A stretch of 64,000 nucleotides of DNA from Sporolactobacillus laevolacticus DSM 442 (GCF_000497245.1 NZ_AWTC01000016.1:94481-158480); one strand, 5' to 3'; counted from the stretch's first letter, positions 53,309 through 63,544 are shown. Program-made: numbers and translations. The notes: generated by a model from the sequence alone, not told the origin.

Positions 53309-55314
53309 CGGCTTCCCAATTCTAAACTTAAAAATTTTAATCCCTTTTCGATATAATTAGGTAAAGTAGGAATATTATCTTCTTGTGTCATCATCTCGTA
53401 CAATATTTCATTTGAGAATCTACTTTTATCATTAGATAACTTAGACTGCCATTTATATGAATATTTTTTATTGTATTGATAGTTTACCGAATTACCCAAA
53501 ATTTCATTATAAATTCCAGGTTTTATTCTTTTTAACACCTCGTTTAAAATAGCATTATCAAAATTCTTTGCTATAAATGCTTCTTCAAAACTTGTAGGAA
53601 AATAGTATCCTGTCTTTCTTTGAAAAAGCACATAAATATTTTCATCCTGCAAATAATTTGCTAAGTCTTCAATATTATCCATACCACTATTAAATGCTTT
53701 TATTGTTTGATTGGTGGTTGTCCTTCCCTTCAAACTACTTATTTGCTTGAAATTTTCTTTTTCGGCGTCATCACGTTTAATATCCAAATCTGTAATAATA
53801 AGAGTTGGAATTTTAAGAGCTTTTATTAAATTAGTGTATACTAACCCATGAGCTCCGTTTATATTCAAAATTGTTATATATTTATGCTTCAAATTTCTGT
53901 CCTGATTAAGATAAAAAGGTAACAAATTATACTCACTTATACCTTCAACTAATATTGCAGCATCCGCAAAAAATAAGTCAGAGAAATTGAACTTAATATG
54001 TTTTTTTATAAATTTAAAATCTTTATCATTCGTCGTCCCACTTGGTGAAATTAAAATATCATTTAATGGGATCACTTTGGTGAAATTATCTTTAGCTGTA
54101 ACGTAGTTGATATTATTGAAGCTTTCTCCTATATGTACTTTACTATTCAGAATATGCGAAGAATGTGTGGTAATAATTAATTGGCTATTAATATTCTTAT
54201 TCCGAAAAGACAGTAATGTTGCTATAGCATCATTGATATACTTAATAAATAATTCTTGCATTTGTGGATGCATATAAGTTTCCGGTTCTTCAATACATAT
54301 TAGGTTTATTCGGCTGTTAAAAGCACTATCTGGATATTTTTCCATATAATCTATTAAATCTGCAATTATCATCATCAAATTAGTATAGCCAAGACCAAAC
54401 TGATTTTCCGGGATATGGTTACCTTTTTCAATATACTCATATTTAACCATGTTTCTTATTAATTTTTGAAACGTCAAATCTGCACTTAATAAAACATGCA
54501 ATATATCTCCTGAAACGACTCTTTTTAAAGAAGAATTTATTGGCTTTGTATGTTTTCTCTCAATATCTTTGGTTAGGCTATTATTAATTTTGGCCAATTT
54601 ATCCTCCAATGCCTCTTTTTCATCTTTAAATAATTCTTCATACCGATACTGTATAATTTTATTAAAAGCATCTGAAAGACATTTATCTCCCGTCACATTA
54701 TTAGCTTTGACCATCGCCAGATCTATTAAATCTTTAAGATGGAACTTTTCAACTTTTTTCATATTTTTATCATAATAATTGACTGTGTAGTGGGAATCAT
54801 CAATTACATCTAAAATTCTAGAAAATTTCACGGATTCATTGTATTTTTTAGTAATGATCTTTTTCACTGCACTGATAAACAGCTCTGTATCAGTTAACTC
54901 ATATCTCACAATTATATTCATTTCTGTAGCATCTATATCTTTTAACAACATAAATGGAATAATGTTTGTTACATAGTCATCTCTCCCCTTATCAAGCCCT
55001 ATAGTTACAATAAACTCTATAATTGGTATATTTTTGTAATTGTCAATCTTATATTCGGAAAATAATTTTTTCAAATAGAAGAAATTAAAATCATTTGAAT
55101 TAATATTTTCCCCATGAATTAATTTATTCATAGCTTGAATAATAGTTGTCTTTCCTACATTATTCTTTCCTACAATCAATGTAGTAGTTGAAGCTATATT
55201 CACATCTTTAGCTTCTTTCCTTTTTAAATAACTTTGTGCGTCAACAAGTTCTACTTCGTTATTTCCAAGCCCAAACTTTCTGAAATTGTTTATTTTAATG
55301 CGTTTTAAGTACAC
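53305..55314 (-). CDS. OLD-family ATP-dependent nuclease, Gabija GajA-like
   Basis: A 669-residue protein. N-terminal ABC-like ATPase: Walker A VGKNNVGKTT (49-57), Walker B LICIEEPETYMHPQ, and TTHSSHIL. C-terminal TOPRIM nuclease: Glu in AAILVEGISEYNLLPFYL and D-x-D in IITDLDIKRDD. In Gabija, GajA nicks DNA and is restrained by nucleotides that phage replication depletes. It begins at GTG after GGGGGAGGAAA and is the first gene of the two-gene operon. Longer than the prototype GajA (about 580), so a variant or a different OLD class 2 system is possible. Confidence 0.88.
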   Translation of the reverse strand: MYLKRIKINNFRKFGLGNNEVELVDAQSYLKRKEAKDVNIASTTTLIVGKNNVGKTTIIQAMNKLIHGENINSNDFNFFYLKKLFSEYKIDNYKNIPIIEFIVTIGLDKGRDDYVTNIIPFMLLKDIDATEMNIIVRYELTDTELFISAVKKIITKKYNESVKFSRILDVIDDSHYTVNYYDKNMKKVEKFHLKDLIDLAMVKANNVTGDKCLSDAFNKIIQYRYEELFKDEKEALEDKLAKINNSLTKDIERKHTKPINSSLKRVVSGDILHVLLSADLTFQKLIRNMVKYEYIEKGNHIPENQFGLGYTNLMMIIADLIDYMEKYPDSAFNSRINLICIEEPETYMHPQMQELFIKYINDAIATLLSFRNKNINSQLIITTHSSHILNSKVHIGESFNNINYVTAKDNFTKVIPLNDILISPSGTTNDKDFKFIKKHIKFNFSDLFFADAAILVEGISEYNLLPFYLNQDRNLKHKYITILNINGAHGLVYTNLIKALKIPTLIITDLDIKRDDAEKENFKQISSLKGRTTTNQTIKAFNSGMDNIEDLANYLQDENIYVLFQRKTGYYFPTSFEEAFIAKNFDNAILNEVLKRIKPGIYNEILGNSVNYQYNKKYSYKWQSKLSNDKSRFSNEILYEMMTQEDNIPTLPNYIEKGLKFLSLELGSR

Positions 55315-55805
55315 GTTTTCCTCCCCCTAGTTAATACTGTATCTACTCTTTGTATTCAATGATGCTGGAAAACAAAAATTTAATTTATTGAACCGCCGAA
55401 TAAACTAAATGCATTTATAGCAGTAGCATCAGCACTTTTCTCAATAAATTTGCCTTTGCTATTCATTTTTTCTTGTTCTATGTAAATAAGTAAATAATAA
55501 CCAAGCATAAATTACTATTATTATAGTTGAAACAATTAATCATGACTATAGCACTAAGGCGAAAATCGATAGAAAATTTAAAAATTTTTACTTGGACGAC
55601 AAAAACACTTTATGCTATAGAAGCCATAAAACGCAAATAGACATTTATCCTCTTGTTGTTTCATCACGGCTTATTGAATTAAAAGGATCCATCTTAATTC
55701 ATTTTATTTAAAATTAGATAGTCGTAATTTAAATTAAATCAATAAATAGAAAAGCCCTTAGAAATCCTACAACAAGGAATTCTAAGAGCTAAATACTTTA
55801 TTTGA
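55315..55805. other. AT-rich gene-free region with guaA terminator
   Basis: No gene seen in this AT-rich stretch, which holds the promoter region of the OLD/UvrD operon (no clear boxes) and at 55746-55790 a minus-strand terminator AGCTCTTAGAATTCC / GGATTTCTAAGGGCTTTT for guaA. Confidence 0.6.
55746..55790 (-). terminator. Terminator of guaA
   Basis: Inverted repeat of about 15 bp with one or two mismatches, followed on the minus strand by TTTTCTATTT; 16 bases after the guaA stop. Confidence 0.8.
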
Positions 55806-57347
55806 TTATTCCCACTCAATCGTTGCCGGTGGCTTGGAGGTGACGTCGTACACGATGCGGTTGACGTGTTCGACCTCGTTTACGATTCGGGTTGAGATCT
55901 TCTCGAGCACATCCCATGGGATGCGTGCCCAGTCGGAGGTCATACCGTCGATCGACGTGACGGCGCGGATGGCGATACAGTGATCATAGGTACGTCCGTC
56001 GCCCATGACGCCAACGCTTTGAATGTTCGGCAGCACGGTAAAGTATTGCCAGATGTCGCGGTCAAGGCCGGCCTTTTTAACTTCTTCACGCAGGATCGCG
56101 TCGGATTCACGGACGATTTCCAGCTTGTCTTCGCTGATCGCGCCGAGGACGCGGATACCAAGTCCTGGGCCTGGGAACGGCTGGCGCCAAACCACCTCGT
56201 CGGAAAGGCCGAGCTCTGTGCCAAGCTGACGCACTTCATCTTTAAACAATGTATTCAATGGTTCAATTAATTTAAATGTCATATCTTCCGGCAGACCGCC
56301 GACGTTGTGGTGCGACTTAATGTTCTGAGATGAACCGCCGGCGCCGCTTTCGACAACGTCCGTGTAAAGCGTGCCCTGTACGAGATAAGAAATATCCTCG
56401 AGCTTATTTGCTTCATCCTGGAACAGATAAATAAATTCGTTGCCGATAATTTTACGTTTGCGTTCCGGATCACTGACACCTTCCAACTTGTCCAGAAAAC
56501 GTTTCTTCGCATCGACATGGATAAAATTCATGTGAAAATGGTTCTTGAATGTATCGACAACGCCTTCCGCTTCACCCTTGCGAAGCAGGCCATGATCAAC
56601 AAAGATACAGGTGAGCTGATCACCGATCGCTTTGTGAACGAGCACAGCCGCAACCGAGGAATCTACCCCGCCGCTCAGCGCGCACAATACTTTTTGATCA
56701 CCAACGGTTGCGCGAATCTTTTCAACCTGCTCTTCGATAAAGTGTTCCATCGACCAGCTCTTTTCTGCACCGCAGATGCCGAACACAAAGTTACTGAGCA
56801 GTTCATTGCCATGAACAGAATGACGAACTTCCGGGTGGAACTGTACCGCATATACATTTTTCACGGTATTCGCCATTGCTGCAACCGGACAAGATTCACT
56901 GCTTGCCTCAATAACAAATCCTTCAGGCAGGGTTTTGACGCGGTCGCCATGGCTCATCCAAACCGTTTGCTGTTCCGGAAGCCCTTTGAAAAGCGGGTTT
57001 TCCGTATTGGCGGTAATCTCCGCTTTACCATATTCCCGGTGTGTCGCGCGCTCAACCGTGGAGCCATAGTGCTTGCTGATCAGCTGTAGACCGTAACAGA
57101 TACCAAGAATCGGAATGTCCAAGTCGAAAATGGCTGGATCGCACAATGGTGCGCCCTCATCATAGACGCTGTTCGGTCCGCCTGAGAAGATAATCCCTTT
57201 AGGATTTTTTTCTTTAATTTGTTCTGCAGTCAGCGTGTTCGGAAACAATTCACTGTATACGCCTAAGTCACGGATACGCCTTGCGATCAATTGATTGTAC
57301 TGACCTCCGAAGTCCATAACGATAATCAAGTTATTCGGTTGTGCCAT
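55806..57347 (-). CDS. guaA: GMP synthase (glutamine-hydrolysing)
   Basis: A 513-residue enzyme that makes GMP from XMP, ATP and glutamine, the last step of guanine nucleotide synthesis. Class I glutamine amidotransferase domain first, with Cys in [10 protein letters not shown] and His/Glu in QFHPEVRHS; then the ATP pyrophosphatase loop [11 protein letters not shown], and the C-terminal dimerisation domain ending [12 protein letters not shown] chose the ATG at 57347, giving the usual length; an ATG six codons upstream has no ribosome site. A perfect palindrome CAGACG-TTTT-CGTCTG lies at 57382-57397 in the leader; no purine riboswitch is apparent. Confidence 0.97.
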   Translation of the reverse strand: MAQPNNLIIVMDFGGQYNQLIARRIRDLGVYSELFPNTLTAEQIKEKNPKGIIFSGGPNSVYDEGAPLCDPAIFDLDIPILGICYGLQLISKHYGSTVERATHREYGKAEITANTENPLFKGLPEQQTVWMSHGDRVKTLPEGFVIEASSESCPVAAMANTVKNVYAVQFHPEVRHSVHGNELLSNFVFGICGAEKSWSMEHFIEEQVEKIRATVGDQKVLCALSGGVDSSVAAVLVHKAIGDQLTCIFVDHGLLRKGEAEGVVDTFKNHFHMNFIHVDAKKRFLDKLEGVSDPERKRKIIGNEFIYLFQDEANKLEDISYLVQGTLYTDVVESGAGGSSQNIKSHHNVGGLPEDMTFKLIEPLNTLFKDEVRQLGTELGLSDEVVWRQPFPGPGLGIRVLGAISEDKLEIVRESDAILREEVKKAGLDRDIWQYFTVLPNIQSVGVMGDGRTYDHCIAIRAVTSIDGMTSDWARIPWDVLEKISTRIVNEVEHVNRIVYDVTSKPPATIEWE

Positions 57348-57427
57348 CCTTCTGTTCCACCCCATCCATTTTATTTAGTCACAGACGTTTTCGTCTGGTC
57401 TTTTCGTGTCCGCAATATATGATCCAT

Positions 57428-57456
57428 TTAAAAAGCCGGAGGCCATAAGGCTTCCA
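57428..57456 (-). terminator. Terminator of the ArsB/NhaD-type gene
   Basis: On the minus strand GAAGCC-TTATGGCCTCC-GGCTTTTT, about 90 bases after that gene's stop and before guaA. Confidence 0.6.
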
Positions 57457-57546
57457 GTTTCACTTTTACAATCGCATTATTCAACAAGATTTAACAAATG
57501 AACTACTTTTCCTATTTTAACAATGAATGCTGTGTTCATCAACCCA

Positions 57547-58827
57547 TCAAACCAAATACCTCAAATAGACATAAATCGTTGAAATAATAATGGAAAGCAG
57601 CATAACTGGGATGCCCACTTTCATAAACCTGATAAAGGTGATCGGATGGCCCGTTTTACCGGAAATGCCGGCAACGACAAGGTTCGCGCTAGCACCGATT
57701 AAGAGTCCGTTACCGCCAAGGCAAGCACCTAATGAAAGGCTCCACCACAACGGTTCCAGCTGAGTGACTCCGAGTTCGCCCATGTCCTTGATTAAGGGAA
57801 TCATCGTTGCGACAAATGGAATATTGTCAATGAAAGAAGAAGCGATTGCGCTCATCCACAGAATGAGGAAAGTCGTTGGTACAAGTTTTCCGCCGGTCAG
57901 TTCAAGTGCTTTTTGTGCCAGGCTGGAAATGACCCCTGTCTCAACCAGTCCGGCGACAAGGACGAACAGCCCGACAAAAAAGAAAATCGTTGTCCATTCC
58001 ACACCGGCAAGTGCCCGTTCCAAATAGCGATCGCCTGACAGCAATAGCAAGAGGAACGCTCCGGCAAGCGCGATCGTTGCTGTCTCCACATCAATAATCT
58101 GATGCAGAAAAAATCCGGCAACCGTAAGAAAAAGCACGAGTAACGCTTTAACAAGCAGCGTTTTATCCTTGATCGCGTCAGCGGCATTAAGTGCAGCAAG
58201 CCGAGTACGTGCCTCGATGCTTCCACGAAGCGAGCCACGATAGATGTATGCAAGAAGCAGAATGGTTAGCACAGTAATGATCAGGATCACCGGTGCCAGA
58301 TTCACAATGAAATCCATAAAACTTAACTCTGGGACTGCGCTGCCAATCATAATATTAGGAGGATCACCAATCATGGTCGCTGTTCCGCCGATATTAGCCA
58401 TGAAAATTTCTGACATCAGGAAAGGAATCGGCGAAATTCTCAGCTCCCTCGCTATGCTGAACGTCACGGGAACAACCAACAAAACTGTCGTGACATTATC
58501 CAAAAATGCGGAACCAATTGCTGTGATCAGTGAAAAAACAACAAGTAAAGCGAAAGGCCGTCCGTTCACGCTTTGCGCGGAACGAATGGAGATATATTTG
58601 AACAATCCTGTCTGCGCCGTTATGGATACAATAATCATCATCCCGGTCAGAAGACCGATCGTATTGAAATCAATTGATCGGATAGCCGCATTTTGACTAA
58701 GTATTCCTAAAAAAATGAGCAGAGATGCTCCGGCCATAGAAGCAATTGTTCGATGAATTTTCTCGGAAATAATCAGTCCGTAAGCCACTATAAAAATAAT
58801 GATTGCAGTTAATGCTTCATTCCCCAT
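57547..58827 (-). CDS. ArsB/NhaD-family ion transporter
   Basis: A 426-residue membrane protein with about 11-12 helices, of the ion transporter superfamily that includes ArsB, NhaD and SLC13-like carriers. Repeated signatures are AIGSAFLDNVTTVLLVVPVT and MSAIASSFIDNIPFVATMIPLI, plus ANIGGTATMIGDPPNIMIGS and ACLGGNGLLIGASANLV, the two inverted re-entrant regions. The substrate (anion or sodium) cannot be told. GAGGATA precedes the ATG. Monocistronic. Confidence 0.88.
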   Translation of the reverse strand: MGNEALTAIIIFIVAYGLIISEKIHRTIASMAGASLLIFLGILSQNAAIRSIDFNTIGLLTGMMIIVSITAQTGLFKYISIRSAQSVNGRPFALLVVFSLITAIGSAFLDNVTTVLLVVPVTFSIARELRISPIPFLMSEIFMANIGGTATMIGDPPNIMIGSAVPELSFMDFIVNLAPVILIITVLTILLLAYIYRGSLRGSIEARTRLAALNAADAIKDKTLLVKALLVLFLTVAGFFLHQIIDVETATIALAGAFLLLLLSGDRYLERALAGVEWTTIFFFVGLFVLVAGLVETGVISSLAQKALELTGGKLVPTTFLILWMSAIASSFIDNIPFVATMIPLIKDMGELGVTQLEPLWWSLSLGACLGGNGLLIGASANLVVAGISGKTGHPITFIRFMKVGIPVMLLSIIISTIYVYLRYLV

Positions 58828-59247
58828 GTTATCCTCTACCTTTAAATGCGTTTATGTGTCAAAGTATATCGGTATTGCCAGAGGCGGCGGATTCGCGAAA
58901 TTTTGGGGAGCCAAGGGGAGCCACATTTACCCCATCCGCAATACGATTAAATGAAAGAGCCACCTTAGACTACCTAAAATCTCTGCCTCCCCTTACCTGA
59001 TATCTTACGATGGCTCTTTTCAATACCTCTATAATCAAAATGATGCATTTCCTTTTGAATCCGACCGCCAATTTGTGCGATAATTTCTTCATAAAAGTTT
59101 TTTTAAAATTACAGCCATACCTATTTCTAGATTCATTATTTCACAAGGCCATGTCTTTTCAAATGAAAACATGAGCCTTCGTTTAGCAAATTAGGCCACT
59201 TATCAACGTCTTACCATAACTTTATAAAGAAGGGAAAAAACAAACTT
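58828..59247. other. Gene-free region with a long inverted repeat
   Basis: No gene seen. GAAAGAGCCA at about 58951 and TGGCTCTTTTC at about 59011 form an inverted repeat with a loop of roughly 50 bases; it may act as a terminator or regulatory hairpin. Nothing else stands out before the nitrilase-family gene. Confidence 0.45.
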
Positions 59248-60024
59248 ATGAAAATAGCATCGATTCAATTGGAAATTCGTGACACGGAATCCGCATCCGA
59301 GCGAACGAAAAGAGCGGATTCACTTCTCGATGGCCTTCATGGTTACGACTTTATTCTTCTTCCGGAAATCTGGATGACCGGATACAATACATTTGACCGC
59401 TACACTGAGGAAGCCGAGGAAATCAGCGGTTCCTTTGTCTCACACTTTGCGCAAAAAGCAAGAGAACTGAACGCCTATCTGTTTGCCGGAAGCTTCGTCG
59501 AAAAATCAGACGGAAACTATTACAATACGAGCGTTCTATTCGACCGCCAAGGGCAATTGATCGCCTCGTATCGCAAAATTCATCTGTTTACGTACGGATC
59601 GAAGGAAGGCGAGCTGCTGACTCGCGGTACCAAGCCAATCACTGTAGATACCGAGTTTGGAAAAGTCGGTTTATCCACTTGCTATGATTTGCGTTTCCCG
59701 GAACTCTACCGAAAAGAACTTGATCTTGGCGCTAAACTATTTCTTGTCACTTCGGCATGGCCGCTCGCCCGTTTGGCCCACTGGGAATTATTCAACGCTG
59801 CCCGTGCAGTGGAAAATCAATGCTTTCTCGTGTCCTGTAACTGTGTCGGCTCCAATCAAGGCGTCGTTCTTGGTGGACACAGCCGGATTGTCGATCCATG
59901 GGGCAAGGTGATTGCGACTGGCGACGAAAACGAGACTATCGTTACTGCTGAAATTGATCTGGCAACTGTTGATCAGATTCGCGAAGAGTTCCCGCAATTA
60001 AAGCATCGCGTACCGATCGACTAA
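59248..60024 (+). CDS. Nitrilase-family carbon-nitrogen hydrolase (omega-amidase-like)
   Basis: A 258-residue cytoplasmic amidase. The Glu-Lys-Cys triad is visible: Glu in FILLPEIWMTGY, Lys in SYRKIHLF, Cys in LSTCYDLRFPELYR. The pattern is close to omega-amidase (Nit2/YafV) enzymes, which hydrolyse 2-oxoglutaramate or 2-oxosuccinamate, for example in methionine salvage linked to glutamine transaminase. Substrate is inferred. AAGAAGGG precedes the ATG. Convergent with the antiporter gene, sharing a terminator. Confidence 0.88.
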   Translation: MKIASIQLEIRDTESASERTKRADSLLDGLHGYDFILLPEIWMTGYNTFDRYTEEAEEISGSFVSHFAQKARELNAYLFAGSFVEKSDGNYYNTSVLFDRQGQLIASYRKIHLFTYGSKEGELLTRGTKPITVDTEFGKVGLSTCYDLRFPELYRKELDLGAKLFLVTSAWPLARLAHWELFNAARAVENQCFLVSCNCVGSNQGVVLGGHSRIVDPWGKVIATGDENETIVTAEIDLATVDQIREEFPQLKHRVPID

Positions 60025-60083
60025 CATTCGCTCTGTTCAAACAGGCAGGTGCTAGTACTCTGACAAATCTATTGGTTTAACTT

Positions 60084-60114
60084 CGCGTATATTTATTTCT
60101 TATACGCGTTTTTA
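60084..60114. terminator. Terminator between nitrilase-family and antiporter genes
   Basis: CGCGTATA / TATACGCG stem followed by TTTTTATTTT, between two convergent genes. Confidence 0.75.
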
Positions 60115-61266
60115 TTTTGCATTTATTTGCTCACCTTCTCGACCAAACAATATTTTTAAAAGCGGAGGCGTGATTAATGTGGTCAAGATCACGATAATAA
60201 TCAGCGGTGTAAAGTATTTCGGTTGAAGGACATAGGCTTCGATCCCTATCGATGCAAGGATAAGCGCCACCTCCCCTCTTGAAATCATGCCGGAGCCAAT
60301 CCGCATTGAGGACAGAAATGAAAAACCAGTCATCCATGCACCAAGACCTGAGCCGACGAATTTGGTAAGGATCGCAAGCACGGTGATTCCGATAATGAAC
60401 CAAATCTGATCGAAGATTCCAGAAAAGGTAACTTTGAGCCCGATACTTGCAAAAAATACAGGTACAAAAATACTGTAAGCGAGCGGTTCAATCTTCCGTT
60501 CAACCGTTTCTCGAAAGTTAGTCTGGCCTATTGCCGTCCCAGCGATAAAAGCGCCGATGATTCCGGCAACACCGAGCAGCTCAGCGTACCAAGAAAATAT
60601 AAGGCAAAGAACGAGTGCAACACTTATGACCGACTCGGTAACCTTCAGCCTACCGCACAGGCGCATCAGCAAGGGAACTCCTTTCCAAGCAACAAGCAGA
60701 ATTGATGCAAAGAACAGGCCCTTTTCGCCAATCACCAATAGAATATTGGTATCTGCGTCGCCAAAAAAGCTCATGGCAAACGCTAATAGAATGATTACGA
60801 TGACATCATCAAGAACCGCCGCTCCAAGCAGCGTCATGCTTTCCTTTGTCTGCAGCTTTCCCAGCTCTTTCAAGGTTTGGACAGATATGCTCACCGAAGT
60901 TGCTGATAGAATCAGTCCTAAAAAAACAGCATGAGCGGTATCCATACCAAGCAGCGTACCTGTAAAAAAGCCTAGTCCAAGCGGGAAGATCACTCCGCCG
61001 ATTGCCACAGCCGAGGAAGATTTTGCACTGTTCTTTAAAGCGATAAGATCCGTTTCAAGACCGGCGATAAACATGAGAAGAATCACGCCGAGTTCACTGA
61101 ATGTATGAATGATGTCTGAGTCCGGCACCCAACCAAGCAGCGCCGGCCCGATCAATATACCAACTAAGAGTTCGCCAAGAACGGCGGGTTGCCCGAAACG
61201 AACACTCACATGCCCTGCCAGCTTTGTTGAAATGATGATCACTGCTAATTGGATCAAGATCTGCAT
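60112..61266 (-). CDS. CPA2-family cation:proton antiporter
   Basis: A 384-residue membrane protein with about 12 helices. Family signs: VRFGQPAVLGELLVGILIGPALLGWV in the first helices, LGAAVLDDVIVIILL with the D-D pair of the ion site, and GMISRGEVALILASIGIEA near the end. It lacks a regulatory TrkA-N domain, as do NapA-type exchangers. It exchanges Na+ or K+ for protons. GGGGGG precedes the ATG, and a terminator-like hairpin lies in its leader at 61306-61328, so expression may be attenuated. Confidence 0.9.
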   Translation of the reverse strand: MQILIQLAVIIISTKLAGHVSVRFGQPAVLGELLVGILIGPALLGWVPDSDIIHTFSELGVILLMFIAGLETDLIALKNSAKSSSAVAIGGVIFPLGLGFFTGTLLGMDTAHAVFLGLILSATSVSISVQTLKELGKLQTKESMTLLGAAVLDDVIVIILLAFAMSFFGDADTNILLVIGEKGLFFASILLVAWKGVPLLMRLCGRLKVTESVISVALVLCLIFSWYAELLGVAGIIGAFIAGTAIGQTNFRETVERKIEPLAYSIFVPVFFASIGLKVTFSGIFDQIWFIIGITVLAILTKFVGSGLGAWMTGFSFLSSMRIGSGMISRGEVALILASIGIEAYVLQPKYFTPLIIIVILTTLITPPLLKILFGREGEQINAK

Positions 61267-61297
61267 TTTATCCCCCCTATCCTTTTTCCCCTAAAAA

Positions 61298-61328
61298 AAG
61301 CAAAAGGAGCCCATGTTGACAGGCTCCA
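61298..61328 (-). terminator. Terminator-like hairpin in the antiporter leader
   Basis: Reading on the minus strand: GGAGCC-TGTCAACATG-GGCTCC then TTTTGCTTTTTT, about 40 bases upstream of the antiporter ATG. No minus-strand gene lies further right, so it acts, if at all, on the leader of the antiporter gene. Confidence 0.55.
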
Positions 61329-61566
61329 CCAAATTTCATTTATTATTCACTTGTTTACACTAATAAGCTTACCCATCCATTAGGTCTATTGTCAATGAAA
61401 TCGCTACCCGTTTTTAAAGGGTTTGTAAAATTCACGCCAACATTCTGCGAACTCTTGAAATCTAGCAAACTAGCCCCGATAATAGAACTACAGAGAAAAA
61501 TCTGACACATTGACAAAAAAGGAGGGTAGTTCTGTCGACAATCTGTAACTTTGGGGAGAGTGAAAA

Positions 61567-63273
61567 GTGAATAAAGCAGTAAAAATCGTGGCTGTTTCTC
61601 TATTATTTTTCTCTTTGGCGATAGGAAGCATTCTCGCGCCATTCGGAGATACGGCCCAAGCCGCGTCAGCTTTTACCGCGCGCATTACCGTTAGCAAAGC
61701 AAAAGTCCACACGGGTCCCGGAAATAAATACCGCACAATTGGAACACTGTATCGAAACTCTTCGGTGACGATTAAGGGGAAAACAGGCAGCTGGTATAAA
61801 GTCAGCTATAAAGGAAAAACCCGTTACATATATGGAAAATACGCAGCAAAGATCGTACGGGCGAAGTTCTCCTCATATAAAGCCTATGTAAAATCCTACT
61901 CACTTAAAATCCGCAACAAAGCCAGCAACAAATATAAAACGATTCGCAAAGTTTACATGAACACCAAAGTCACGGTTATCGGTGCAAAAGGAAGTTATGC
62001 ATATATTTACTCAGGTGGAAAAAAAGGATATGTGCAAAAACAGTGGCTTAAATCAAAGATCAGTTCCTATAAAGCATATGTTAATGCTAAAACGTTAAAC
62101 ATGCGCACAGGACCAAGCACAACATATAAGCATGTTAAATATCTTTATAATCGCTATATTGTTACCGTTTCTGGCAGCAGCAATGGCTGGTACTTGGTCA
62201 AGTACGGGAACAAAACGGGCTACGTTAAGGGGCAGTATATTAAAAAAGGCACTCCGCCAGTAGCGAGTGTGACACCGCCTCCGGCTCCAGCTCCACAACC
62301 GGCACCGGCACCACAACCGGCACCGGCACCACAACCTGCTCCTGCACCACAGCCTGCACCACCGGTCAGCACAGTAACTTTTAATCCTGTAACTCCCTAC
62401 ACTTCTTACGTCGGAGAATACAGTGTTAAAGTTCACGCAGCACCTAGCACAGACTCAGACGTAAATACAACACTATATGATCGAACAGCAGTTAAAGTTA
62501 TCGGAATCAGTCAAGATGGAAAATGGCTAAAAATCGATCTAAGCAACGGTAAAGATAATTACGTCTGGGGAGAATACTTAGATAGTGATTGGAGTCACTT
62601 TATTCCACCTGCTGGGGCAAAGTATGGGGTTGATTTTTCTCACCTAAAGGGTGATGTAAATTTTGATAGTATAAAACAAGCAGGGAACAGTTTTGTAATC
62701 CTAAAAACTTCCGAGGGTGCACCCACTCCTACTGAATCTTTTTCAATGGAAGATGATCATTTCTCTACCTACGTTAATCAGGCACGGCAAATCGATGGTT
62801 TGATGGTTAATTCCTATCATTTCTTCCGCGCAAGGAATATAGACGATGCGCGTGCGGAAGCAGATTATTACGTGTCTCTGCTAAATAAAGCAGGAATAAC
62901 TGACAGTAATTCTTTTGGATACACATTTGTAGATGTGGAAGCAAAATCAAACAACACTGTGCTGTTTGATGGTATTTCTCCTCAGCAAATGTCCGACAAT
63001 ATTAATGCTTTTTTTGCTGAAATGAGATTAAAAGGCTTCAATAAATTAGGAATCTATGCTAATCAAAACTTCTATGAGAATAATATTGATTCATCAAAGC
63101 TTGATCGAAATAATATACTCCTTTGGCTTGCGCGATATAGAAGTGACCAAACCAATCAGGGTATTGGAACGAATTATCAGGTCGATATCTGGCAATATTC
63201 AAGTACTGGCAGGGTCAGTGGTGTTAATGGTTATGCTGATCTTGATGTCGTTTATACTGATAAATTCAACTGA
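61567..63273 (+). CDS. Secreted SH3b-repeat GH25 lysozyme
   Basis: A 568-residue exported cell-wall hydrolase. Signal peptide to about residue 33 (cleavage after AQA), three bacterial SH3 (SH3b) repeats at about 39-95, 103-160 and 168-225, a Pro-Ala-Gln-rich linker (229-268, repeats of PAPAPQ), a fourth SH3b at about 280-338, and a C-terminal GH25 muramidase domain (about 352-565). Catalytic acids are Asp in YGVDFSH and the D-x-E of FVDVEAK. It cuts peptidoglycan glycan strands, with a role in growth, sporulation or lysis. GTG start after GGGGAGAG. Confidence 0.93.
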   Translation: MNKAVKIVAVSLLFFSLAIGSILAPFGDTAQAASAFTARITVSKAKVHTGPGNKYRTIGTLYRNSSVTIKGKTGSWYKVSYKGKTRYIYGKYAAKIVRAKFSSYKAYVKSYSLKIRNKASNKYKTIRKVYMNTKVTVIGAKGSYAYIYSGGKKGYVQKQWLKSKISSYKAYVNAKTLNMRTGPSTTYKHVKYLYNRYIVTVSGSSNGWYLVKYGNKTGYVKGQYIKKGTPPVASVTPPPAPAPQPAPAPQPAPAPQPAPAPQPAPPVSTVTFNPVTPYTSYVGEYSVKVHAAPSTDSDVNTTLYDRTAVKVIGISQDGKWLKIDLSNGKDNYVWGEYLDSDWSHFIPPAGAKYGVDFSHLKGDVNFDSIKQAGNSFVILKTSEGAPTPTESFSMEDDHFSTYVNQARQIDGLMVNSYHFFRARNIDDARAEADYYVSLLNKAGITDSNSFGYTFVDVEAKSNNTVLFDGISPQQMSDNINAFFAEMRLKGFNKLGIYANQNFYENNIDSSKLDRNNILLWLARYRSDQTNQGIGTNYQVDIWQYSSTGRVSGVNGYADLDVVYTDKFN

Positions 63274-63286
63274 TGAATCCTATTTT

Positions 63287-63313
63287 GACCTTCACTCGAA
63301 GGTCTTTTTTTTT
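63287..63313 (+). terminator. Terminator of the GH25 gene
   Basis: GACCTTC-ACTC-GAAGGTC followed by nine T residues, 13 bases after the stop. Confidence 0.9.
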
Positions 63314-63325
63314 ACAAAAAAAAGG

Positions 63326-63349
63326 AGCGCCTATGATTAAGGCGCTCAA
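63326..63349 (-). terminator. Minus-strand terminator-like hairpin
   Basis: GAGCGCCT / AGGCGCTC with a long T run on the minus strand. A backup terminator for leftward transcription from the DUF3298 gene is possible. Confidence 0.55.
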
Positions 63350-63514
63350 GAGTTGTTCTTATAAAAAGGGGAGGTTAAACATGTTCATTGGTTTAACATT
63401 CTTTATATTAATGGACAATCCTTAAAAAATGATTAAAGAATTTCTGAATGATTTCTGAACTTGTGAAAAGACAGCCATATTTTGAGACACCTAGACAGTG
63501 CTTGGCTATTTTTG

Positions 63515-63544
63515 CAAAAAAATAAACCCTTAATTAAAAGGGTT
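63515..63544 (-). terminator. Terminator of the DUF3298 gene
   Basis: On the minus strand AACCCTT-x6-AAGGGTT followed by TATTTTTTT, about 130 bases after the stop codon. The remainder of 63350-63673 has no gene. Confidence 0.65.

Noticed and set aside
57366-57546. Purine riboswitch upstream of guaA
   Set aside because: The conserved loop sequences of that class are not visible; only a short palindrome and a terminator are.
61355-61642. 95-codon minus-strand frame
   Set aside because: Overlaps the leader and start of the GH25 gene antisense; no ribosome site or recognisable domain.
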